19,316 nt of DNA from Opitutus sp. GAS368 (lineage in GTDB: Bacteria; Verrucomicrobiota; Verrucomicrobiia; Opitutales; Opitutaceae). Where the stretch lies: the NCBI GenBank assembly GCA_945861235.1, contig CAMATV010000015.1:1-19316 (forward strand), read 5' to 3'. Under the pieces are notes generated by a model that saw only the letters and a list, made by a program, of their open reading frames with translations, was not told the origin of the DNA and did no database searches. The first letter of the stretch is position 1, and every line of letters starts with the position of its first letter. The position numbers and the translations under genes were made by a program. Positions 1-6,023 of this stretch are shown here, one piece after another.

Positions 1-198
1 GCCTTCGGCCCCGCCAAAGTCCGCGCCGTCGAACACATGGTCGAAGGCCCGCTCGCCGCGATTTGCCCCGGCTCCGCGCTGCAACTCCACCCGCGCGCCA
101 CCGTGATCCTCGACGAAAATTCGTCCGCCGGCCTCCACTACGCGGATCACTACCGCTGGATCGACAGCCAAAAACTCGACTGGCAACGCAACGGCTGA
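1..198 (+). CDS. nagB: Glucosamine-6-phosphate deaminase (NagB), C-terminal fragment
   Basis: This is the last 65 residues of a gene that enters from the left edge; reading frame 1 is open from base 1 to a TGA at 196-198. The tail contains VEGPLAAICPGSALQLHP followed by VILDE and then ADHYRWI. This matches the C-terminal layout of NagB-type isomerase/deaminases (EGP...S-LQ-HP...DE...). The family converts glucosamine 6-phosphate to fructose 6-phosphate plus ammonia in the cytoplasm, in amino-sugar catabolism. The catalytic residues lie upstream of the window, so activity cannot be judged. It is the only plus-strand gene seen and converges on gnd. A 6-phosphogluconolactonase-like relative is less likely because of the LQLHP motif. 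Confidence 0.8.
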   Translation, partial: AFGPAKVRAVEHMVEGPLAAICPGSALQLHPRATVILDENSSAGLHYADHYRWIDSQKLDWQRNG

Positions 199-265
199 TC
201 GGCCAATCCGTAGCGGCCAATCCAGGAGCCGCAGCAGACTGCGGGGTAGTCGTCCCATTGGGCAT

Positions 266-292
266 AAAAAGGCGCGGTCCGAAGACCGCGCC
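266..292 (-). terminator. Intrinsic terminator of gnd with a C(UUCG)G tetraloop
   Basis: On the minus strand, 26 bases after the gnd stop, there is a perfect 9-bp GC-rich stem (GGCGCGGTC / GACCGCGCC) closed by TTCG with a C-G closing pair. It is followed directly by TTTTT (270-266). This is a classic Rho-independent terminator with the extra-stable UUCG loop. On the plus strand the hairpin is not followed by a T-run, so it is oriented for gnd rather than for nagB. Confidence 0.88.
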
Positions 293-318
293 GAAAAGAA
301 ACCACTCTTTGCTCCGCC

Positions 319-1824
319 TCAGATTTCGATTTGTGGGCGAACTTTTTCGGGCCAATCGATATGGAAGAACTTGCCCCGAGACTTGTCGGTGCGCTCGTAG
401 GTATGCGCCCCGAAGTAGTCACGCTGGGCTTGGAGCAAATTCGCCGGGAGGCGGGCGGAACGGTAACTGTCGTAGTACGCCAGCGCGGAAGCGAACGTCG
501 GCGCAGGCACACCACACTCGGCGGAAAGCGAGACGACCTTGCGCCAATTTTCCTGCGCCTTCTTCACGGTCTTGTTGAAATACGAATCAAGGAGGAGGTT
601 CGCGAGCTCAGGATTGCGGACGTAAGCCTCGGTGATCTTCTGCAGGAACGCGGCGCGGATGATACAGCCACCGCGCCAAATCTGGGCGATCTCGCCGAAG
701 TTGAGGGTCCAGTTGTACTCCTTCTGCGCGGTGCGCATGAGCTGGAAACCTTGGGCATAGGAGCAAATCTTGGAGCAATACAAGGCGTCGTGGATCGCAG
801 CAATGAGCGCCTTCTTGGAGCCTCGGTATTTCTTGCCGGGACCTTTGAGAATCTTCGAGGCGGCAACGCGCTCTTCCTTAATGGCAGAAAGGCAGCGGGC
901 GAAGACCGATTCGGCAATGGTCGGGGCGGGGACACCCAAGTCGAGGGCGTTGGTGGAGGTCCATTTGCCAGTGCCTTTTTGACCGGCGGTATCGAGGACG
1001 ATGTCGACGAAGGCTTTCTTTTTCGTGAGCGGATCCTTCTGCTTGAGGATATCGGCGGTGATTTCGATGAGGAAGCTATCGAGCGCGCCCGCATTCCATT
1101 CGCTGAAGATCTCGCCCATCTCCGCGGCCTTCATGCCGAGGAGGCCTTGCATGAGGGCATACGCCTCACAGATCATCTGCATATCGCCATACTCAATACC
1201 GTTGTGGATCATCTTGACGTAATGGCCGGCACCATTTTCGCCGATGTAGGTGGCACACGGGACGCCGCCCACAATGGGCTTGCCAGGGGTGGCGCCGACG
1301 AGGGGCTTGCCGGTCTTCGCGTCAACTTTGGCGGCGATGGCGTTCCAGATCGGGGCGAGTTCTTTGTAAGCAGCGCGGTCGCCACCGGGCATGAGGGCCG
1401 GGCCGAAGCGGGCACCTTCTTCGCCGCCGGACACGCCGGAGCCGATGAAGCGGAGGCCTTTTTCCTTCAGCACCTTTTCGCGGCGGATGGTGTCGGTCCA
1501 CAGAGCGTTGCCGCCGTCGATGATGATATCGTTGGCTTCGAGCAGCGGAACGAGGCTGTCGATCACGGCGTCGGTGGCTTTTCCGGCCTGCACGAGAATG
1601 ATCATCTTGCGCGGCTTCGCGAGGGAGGCGACGAATTCTGGGAGCGTCTTGGCCCCGATCAGACCGCCAGGGGTGGAGGGGTTTTCAGCGACGAACTTCT
1701 CGGTTTTCTCGACCGTGCGGTTGTACACCGAAATCCGGAAGCCGTGGTCGGCGATATTGAGGGCAAGGTTTTGACCCATCACGGCAAGGCCGATGAGTCC
1801 GATGTCAGAGTGTGTTTTAGCCAT
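319..1824 (-). CDS. gnd: 6-phosphogluconate dehydrogenase, decarboxylating
   Basis: The 501-residue enzyme of the oxidative pentose phosphate pathway oxidises and decarboxylates 6-phosphogluconate to ribulose 5-phosphate, with formation of NADPH, in the cytoplasm. Visible signatures are the nucleotide-binding GLAVMGQNLALN (about 12-23) followed by NRT (35-37), the substrate loop GSGVSGGEEGA (128-138), and the active-site block HYVKMIHNGIEYGDMQ (about 201-216). In that block K204 and E211 correspond to the catalytic Lys and Glu. QKGTGKWT and a C-terminal HIDW are also present. It is longer than the E. coli enzyme (about 468), partly because of an insertion around residues 170-188 with the internal echo GKPLVGA/GKPIVGG. 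The start is the ATG at 1824; no clear Shine-Dalgarno lies before it. It stands alone, with its own terminator downstream and about 1 kb of noncoding DNA upstream. Confidence 0.97.
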   Translation of the reverse strand: MAKTHSDIGLIGLAVMGQNLALNIADHGFRISVYNRTVEKTEKFVAENPSTPGGLIGAKTLPEFVASLAKPRKMIILVQAGKATDAVIDSLVPLLEANDIIIDGGNALWTDTIRREKVLKEKGLRFIGSGVSGGEEGARFGPALMPGGDRAAYKELAPIWNAIAAKVDAKTGKPLVGATPGKPIVGGVPCATYIGENGAGHYVKMIHNGIEYGDMQMICEAYALMQGLLGMKAAEMGEIFSEWNAGALDSFLIEITADILKQKDPLTKKKAFVDIVLDTAGQKGTGKWTSTNALDLGVPAPTIAESVFARCLSAIKEERVAASKILKGPGKKYRGSKKALIAAIHDALYCSKICSYAQGFQLMRTAQKEYNWTLNFGEIAQIWRGGCIIRAAFLQKITEAYVRNPELANLLLDSYFNKTVKKAQENWRKVVSLSAECGVPAPTFASALAYYDSYRSARLPANLLQAQRDYFGAHTYERTDKSRGKFFHIDWPEKVRPQIEI

Positions 1825-2063
1825 AATGAAGACGAGGTGTCTATGTCAGTGACCAAGGGAAAACCACCCTGATTTTCACGAACGGTCATAAAAACGGGCC
1901 CCACCTTACTCGACTGCACTCTGTCCCTGCCCAACCTCGTTGCACCGCGCTCCCCCGTCGTAGAAGCCGCGGGACGGGGTCCGGCTTCGGGGTTTGGGGT
2001 GAAGTGTTCGCGCGCGAAGCAAACTCGCAGCCGACGAAAACGGCGTCGTGCCGCGCGAAACAT

Positions 2064-2077
2064 TTAACGTTCAACGC
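2064..2077. repeat. Short dispersed motif, AACG(T/C)TCAACGC type
   Basis: TTAACGTTCAACGC resembles the reverse complement of the motif embedded at the start of nuoD (13880-13906), where CTCAACGCTCAACGC is read on the minus strand. It is a short match, so its membership in the same family is inferred. Confidence 0.35.
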
Positions 2078-2101
2078 CCCACGCGGGTTCCCACTGTACA
2101 G

Positions 2102-2181
2102 GGCTGCCGCTCGCCGGCACGCCGTTGCCAGGACCACACCAGCCCCATGCCGGCACGGCGGCGAGCGCCGGCTCCTACAAT
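2102..2181. repeat. Inverted pair of GC-rich GCTCGCCGGC-type repeats (REP-doublet-like)
   Basis: Two copies of a motif built on GCTCGCCG face each other. GCTGCCGCTCGCCGGC lies at 2103-2118, and GGCGGCGAGCGCCGGC followed by TCCTACAAT lies at about 2157-2181. They are separated by about 40 bases. Each half can form its own small hairpin and the two halves can pair imperfectly with each other. Related cores (GCTGGCGCTCGC) occur inside nuoM2 (4508-4539) and between nuoH and nuoJ (10686-10710). The arrangement resembles bacterial REP doublets, but no RAYT-type transposase is present here. Confidence 0.55.
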
Positions 2182-2228
2182 AATCCGGCATGCGTGTTCC
2201 GATTCATTGAGCGTTGATTCGCTCCAAT

Positions 2229-2272
2229 CTTTTTGCACCGCAGAGACGAAACCGGAACGCAGAGAAAACCCT
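2229..2272. repeat. Dispersed fragment of the 'accgcagagacg...cgcagagaaaa' type
   Basis: ACCGCAGAGACG followed after a few bases by ACGCAGAGAAAA matches a short intergenic motif that I recognise from Verrucomicrobia and Planctomycetes genomes. Only this copy is visible in the window, so the call depends on that recognition. Confidence 0.35.
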
Positions 2273-2677
2273 GCTCCTTCCTCGCTGTTTGCACTGGGAA
2301 ACTGTCGGAAACTGGGCTGCACCGACGGGCCGAAAAAATGCACGGCGCAAACATTGCCCAGGAAATCGTTGAGGCAAAAACCTGTGAAACCATTCGGCCT
2401 AACCGGAAACCCACAGATTCAGGACTCCGCAGAATTCCGAGCAGCAGCCTTTCAATCTGCCGAACCCTAAATCTGCGGGAATCAACATTGGCAGTTCCTC
2501 GCGTTTCCAGCCGATCGCCATTCCGTTGCCTGCGGCTTCACAGGGTGCCCGGGCTGACAGTCTGCGTGCAGAGACCCCAAGGAATATTCAGCCGCTGAAC
2601 ACTCCCGGACAGCGTCAATCCAACCGCAACACCACCACGCCCGGCCGATTGCTGGCCCTTGTCGCGACGCTTGCCGT

Positions 2678-2764
2678 GTCGGTTCTCTCCCGGCCCAACC
2701 GCCCGCGCCGACCCTGATTCACCGCACCGGGCCGCGGATATTTCAACATGATGATGACCCGACG
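2678..2764 (-). pseudogene. Possible remnant of the N-terminus of a DUF2064-type glycosyltransferase
   Basis: On the minus strand, about 100 bases after nuoN, a frame reads RRVIIMLKYPRPGAV and then, after seven unrelated residues, LGRER. The family consensus at the N-terminus is roughly 'VIV-LKAPRPGAVKTRLA--LG-ERA'. The spacing between PGAV and LG-ER fits this without gaps, but the conserved KTRL is lost and the frame ends at 2615 with nothing recognisable after it. It reads as a short decayed 5' piece of a gene. The match covers under 30 residues, so chance resemblance is possible. Confidence 0.3.
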
Positions 2765-2855
2765 GCGCACGGTCGAAACGTTGGCATCCACGCCGTCAAC
2801 GCAGACCACGAACGGCATCGAAGGCCATCGTGCGGCAGAGTGCGGCGACGCGGCG

Positions 2856-4334
2856 TCAGAAAATCCGGAGCACCACCGACGGGAAGAGACCGAGCAAAAC
2901 GAGGACCAACGCGGCGAACACGAGCACAATGGCAGCGTCGGCGGGGACGGTGATACGGTTCGTAACGGGGTCACTGGAAGTCGCCGCAGCCGGGGCGACG
3001 ACCAAGGCCTGTTTCAAGATCACAAGGTAATAGTAAAGCGCCACGGCGCTCAGGAAAATGGCAAGGATCGCGAGCCAACCAGCGGGGCCCGCGAGACCGC
3101 CGAGATTGAGCGCAGCGGCGAAGACGGTAAATTTTCCGAAGAATCCCGCGAGCGGCGGGATGCCGGCGAGCGAGAGGATGTAAATCGCGAGGCAGCCGGT
3201 GAGGAGCGGCGAGCGGCGATACAGCCCGGCGAGATCGGTGATCCGCTGGCAAGGCGACGTGCGTTCAATGACGGCGATGACGCCGAACGCGCCGACGGTC
3301 GCGATGCCGTAAGTGAAGACGTAGTAGAAAAGTGGACCGTTGCCGGCGTCGCCGGCGGCGATCACGCCGAGGAGCATAACCCCGGCGTGGGCGATGGCGG
3401 AGTAGGCGAGCAGGCGGCGCAGATTAGACTGTGCGAGGGCGGCAAAATTTCCCAGCAGGAGCGAGGCGGCGGAAAGGCACGCGACGATAGCCAGCCAGCC
3501 GGGTGCACCGGCGGCGGTCGAGACGTTGCCGGCGCCGGGTCCGAAGCCGGGCCACAGGAGACGGACAAAGAGCGTGAGGCCGGCAAGTTTCGAGGCCGAG
3601 GCGATGAGAGCGGAAGACGAGACCGGTGCGCCTTCGTAGACGTCGGGTGCCCAAAGGTGGAAGGGGGCGGCGGCGGCTTTGAAGCCGAAGGCGACGAGGA
3701 CCATGACGAGGGCGACGGAGAGGAGTGGGGTCGGCGGATGACCCGCGAGGTGGGCGGAAATTTCGTGGAGCTCGATGGAGCCGGTGAGGCCGTAGATCAG
3801 GCTGAAACCAAAGAGGAGAAACGCCGCCGACATGCCGCCGAAGAGAAAATATTTCAACGCGGCCTCGGCAGACTCGGGTTTTGATTTGTCGAAGCCCGCG
3901 AGGATGTAGAGGGAGAGACTGGCAAGTTCGAGGGCGACGAAGGCGACAAGCAGTTGTTGCGCGGCGGCCATCAAGGTGAAGCCAGCGGTGGCGAAGAGGA
4001 CGATGGCGACAAATTCGGCCGGGTGGCGGAGGCGCGCGGTGCTGCCGGCGAGGGTCAGCGTAATCCAAGCGAGCACGAGGACGCCGAGGCGGGTCGCCAT
4101 GGTGAGTTCATCGAGGATGAGCGCGCCGCCGAAAACGGAGTCAGCGAGACCGCTGGAGAACGCGCCATACATCGCGGCGACGACGGCAACGGTGCCCGTG
4201 ATGACCGCGATGTAGAGGCGACTCTCGAGGGTGCGGCGGCGGCCAAACGCGAGATCGAGGGTGAGCACGAAAAGCGCGCCGATGACGAGCGCCGCTTCGG
4301 GCACCATGGCGCGAAGGAGTTCGGTGTAGTTCAC
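2856..4334 (-). CDS. nuoN: NADH-quinone oxidoreductase subunit N (NuoN)
   Basis: This 492-residue, multi-spanning membrane subunit is one of the antiporter-like proton channels of complex I and the one nearest the quinone module. Expected features are present: the TM5 glutamate in VALELASLSLY (E136), the TM7 lysine in FGFKAAAAPFHLWAPD (K219), the TM8 lysine in SASKLAG (K249), and GIPPLAGFFGKF in the distal half. That last motif carries the lysine NuoN has where NuoL/M have Glu or other residues. Length is typical. The start is a GTG at 4334 that overlaps the nuoM2 stop (GTGA); a strong AAAGGAGG six bases upstream supports it over internal ATGs. It is the last gene of the operon; no clear terminator follows. 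Confidence 0.96.
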   Translation of the reverse strand: MNYTELLRAMVPEAALVIGALFVLTLDLAFGRRRTLESRLYIAVITGTVAVVAAMYGAFSSGLADSVFGGALILDELTMATRLGVLVLAWITLTLAGSTARLRHPAEFVAIVLFATAGFTLMAAAQQLLVAFVALELASLSLYILAGFDKSKPESAEAALKYFLFGGMSAAFLLFGFSLIYGLTGSIELHEISAHLAGHPPTPLLSVALVMVLVAFGFKAAAAPFHLWAPDVYEGAPVSSSALIASASKLAGLTLFVRLLWPGFGPGAGNVSTAAGAPGWLAIVACLSAASLLLGNFAALAQSNLRRLLAYSAIAHAGVMLLGVIAAGDAGNGPLFYYVFTYGIATVGAFGVIAVIERTSPCQRITDLAGLYRRSPLLTGCLAIYILSLAGIPPLAGFFGKFTVFAAALNLGGLAGPAGWLAILAIFLSAVALYYYLVILKQALVVAPAAATSSDPVTNRITVPADAAIVLVFAALVLVLLGLFPSVVLRIF

Positions 4335-5971
4335 AACGAACCTCCTTTCAGCGCGGCTTGCATGAGCGGCGATTGGAGCGCGGGTGTGATCCAGTCGAGG
4401 AGCACGTCAGGCTTGAGACCGATGTAGACGGTCGCGGCGAGGAGGAGGGCGGTGCCGACTTTTTCGGCGAGGGTGATGGGTTCGTAGTGGAGAGGGGAGC
4501 CAGCGTGGGTCGGCTCGCTGGCGCTCGCCGCTACCGGGGAGAGTTGGGTCGAGCCGAAGAAAGAGACTTGGATGGCGCGGAGGGTGAAGGCGGCGGCGAC
4601 GAGAATGCCGCCACCGGCGAAGAAGGCCCACGCCGGGGAAGTTTTCCAAACGCCAATCAGAATGGTGAGTTCAGCGGGGAAGCCGCTGAAGCCGGGCATA
4701 CCCATCGAAGCGAGACCAGCGAGCACGAAGGTGAGGGCGGCAAACGGCAGCAAGCGATGGAGTGGGAGCTGGCGGAGATCAGCGAGTTGGCGGGTATGGG
4801 TGCGCTCGTAAACCATGCGGCCAACGACGGCGAAGAGCAGACCGGCAATCACGCCATGCGAAAACATTTGGAGCACGGCTCCGGCGACGGCCGTAGAATT
4901 AGCGGCGGCGAGACCGAGGAGCACGAAGCCCATGTGGCTCACGCTCGAGTAGCCGATGACGAATTTAAAATCGTCCTGCACGAGGGCGATGAAGCCAGCG
5001 TAGAAAATGCCGATGATGGCGAGGGCGGCGATGGTCGGTTGCCAAAAGGCGAGACCGACGGGGAAGAGCGGCATGGCGACACGGAGGCAACCGTAGGCGC
5101 CGAGTTTCATGACGACACCGGCGAGGAGCATCGAGGCGGCGGTGGGCGCGGCGACGTGACCGGTGGGCGCCCACGTATGGAAAGGAAACATACCGGCGAG
5201 GACGGCGAAGCCAGTGAAGACGAGGGCGAAGAGGCCGATCTGTTCGCCGCGAGAGAAGTGCGTGGCGGCGGCGGCGAGGTCGTTCAGGGAGAAGCTGGAA
5301 ACGGATCCGTGGGCGATGGCGACGGCGTTGGCCCAGAGGAGACCGGCGAGGACGAGAGCGCTGCCGGCGAACGAATAAAGGACGAGCTTCATCGCGGCGT
5401 GTTCGCGCGTCGCGGGCGAGCCCCAGTTAGCGATCAGGAAATATTTCGGGACAATCGCGATCTCGTAGAAGACGAACATCGTGAACGCGTCAGCGCTCAG
5501 AAACACGCCGAAGACGCCGCTGATGAGGATGAGGTAAAGCGCGAAAAATTCACCGACGCGGTGCTCGATGTTCCACGAGAAAAGGACGCCGACGGTGGCG
5601 GCGAGACCGGTGAGCACGAGGAGCGTGAGGCTGATACCGTCGGCCGCGAGGTGGTAGCGAATGCCGAGTTCGGCGATCCACGGGAGGTCGATGATCGTTT
5701 GGAGTCCGGGCGAAGGAACAAACGACGACGCGGCGAGCAACGTAAGCGCGAAGGACGTGAGCGCGGTGACCAGAGCGATCCAGCGGGCGGCAAAGTGTGA
5801 GCGTGTGCCTGCCGCGAGCGCGAGGAGGGCGCCGGCGAAGGAGACGTAGATCGTGAACGGGAGGGCGTTCATGGCAGCGGCGACGAAGACGTCGGAAGGG
5901 TTGGCCGCACAACGGCGCAAGAAATCGGAGGGCGTGAGGACACTGAAATGCGCCGAGAGGCGCACGGACAT
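4331..5971 (-). CDS. nuoM: Second NuoM-like antiporter subunit of complex I (NuoM2), TM7 lysine missing
   Basis: A 546-residue polytopic protein homologous to NuoM, in addition to the NuoM encoded just upstream. Kept features are the TM5 glutamate (FYEIAIVPKYFLI, E170), the TM8 lysine (VVMKLGAYG, K289), the discontinuous-helix region (GMPGFSGFPAELTIL, E434) and FPFHTWAP. The TM7 lysine found in NuoM as FAVKVPLWPFHTW is replaced here: the aligned stretch is FAVLAGMFPFHTW, with Leu258 in the lysine position. A repeat-encoded loop (about 477-492) precedes the last helix. The start is uncertain. ATG 5971 is used because codon-position GC looks coding from there. TTG 5995 has GAGGGG six bases upstream and lies 29 bases after nuoM. 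ATG 5872 (MNALPF) would begin directly at the first helix, giving the usual length of about 510. Confidence 0.92.
   Translation of the reverse strand: MSVRLSAHFSVLTPSDFLRRCAANPSDVFVAAAMNALPFTIYVSFAGALLALAAGTRSHFAARWIALVTALTSFALTLLAASSFVPSPGLQTIIDLPWIAELGIRYHLAADGISLTLLVLTGLAATVGVLFSWNIEHRVGEFFALYLILISGVFGVFLSADAFTMFVFYEIAIVPKYFLIANWGSPATREHAAMKLVLYSFAGSALVLAGLLWANAVAIAHGSVSSFSLNDLAAAATHFSRGEQIGLFALVFTGFAVLAGMFPFHTWAPTGHVAAPTAASMLLAGVVMKLGAYGCLRVAMPLFPVGLAFWQPTIAALAIIGIFYAGFIALVQDDFKFVIGYSSVSHMGFVLLGLAAANSTAVAGAVLQMFSHGVIAGLLFAVVGRMVYERTHTRQLADLRQLPLHRLLPFAALTFVLAGLASMGMPGFSGFPAELTILIGVWKTSPAWAFFAGGGILVAAAFTLRAIQVSFFGSTQLSPVAASASEPTHAGSPLHYEPITLAEKVGTALLLAATVYIGLKPDVLLDWITPALQSPLMQAALKGGSL
4341..4348 (-). 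promoter_or_regulatory. Strong Shine-Dalgarno fixing the GTG start of nuoN
   Basis: The minus strand reads AAAGGAGG, then TTCGTT, then GTG at 4334-4332. The spacing of six is ideal, and the site sits inside the last codons of nuoM2, so nuoN is both coupled and independently initiated. Confidence 0.85.
4508..4539. repeat. GCTGGCGCTCGC-type dispersed repeat inside nuoM2
   Basis: CTCGCTGGCGCTCGC followed by CGCTACCGGGG is almost identical to the copy at 10686-10710 (15 identical bases, then GGCTCCGGGG). Here it lies in frame within nuoM2 and encodes the Ala/Ser-rich stretch SPVAASASEPT in a loop before the last membrane helix. Confidence 0.7.
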
Positions 5972-6001
5972 TTCCGGAGCGAAAAGTGGAGGCAATGGAT
6001 G

Positions 6002-6007
6002 CCCCTC
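6002..6007 (-). promoter_or_regulatory. Candidate ribosome binding site for an upstream TTG start of nuoM2
   Basis: The minus strand reads GAGGGG, six bases, then TTG at 5995-5993, in frame with nuoM2 and just after the nuoM stop (6024). No comparable site precedes ATG 5971 or ATG 5872. It argues for a longer N-terminus, but TTG is a weaker start. Confidence 0.4.
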
Positions 6008-6023
6008 ATTGACCACGGGTTCG

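Larger units (their letters stand above)
1825..2855. other. Long intergenic region between nuoN and gnd, repeat-bearing, no convincing gene
   Basis: This stretch of about 1 kb lies downstream of nuoN and upstream of gnd. Open frames occur on both strands (for example plus 2048-2470), but their translations show no recognisable domain or hydrophobic pattern and run straight through dispersed-repeat fragments, so I do not call them genes. It contains fragments of at least three repeat families (2064-2077, 2102-2181, 2229-2272) and a possible glycosyltransferase remnant near 2678-2764. The gnd promoter should lie at its left end, but I see no confident -35/-10 pair. I see no terminator with a T-run after nuoN. 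Confidence 0.7.

Noticed and set aside
229..244. Hairpin CCGCAG-CAGA-CTGCGG after nagB as a terminator.
   Set aside because: The stem is only 6 bp and is followed by a mixed sequence without a T-run on the plus strand.
331..1872. A 513-codon open frame on the plus strand opposite gnd, and similar long plus-strand frames opposite the nuo genes.
   Set aside because: These are antisense shadows caused by high GC and codon bias; their translations are Gly/Glu/Arg/Asp-rich without domains, while the minus-strand products are unmistakable.
2048..2598. Small plus-strand open frames in the nuoN-gnd spacer (for example 2048-2470 and 2233-2598).
   Set aside because: They run through dispersed repeat fragments, show no domain or hydrophobic pattern, and have no convincing ribosome binding site.
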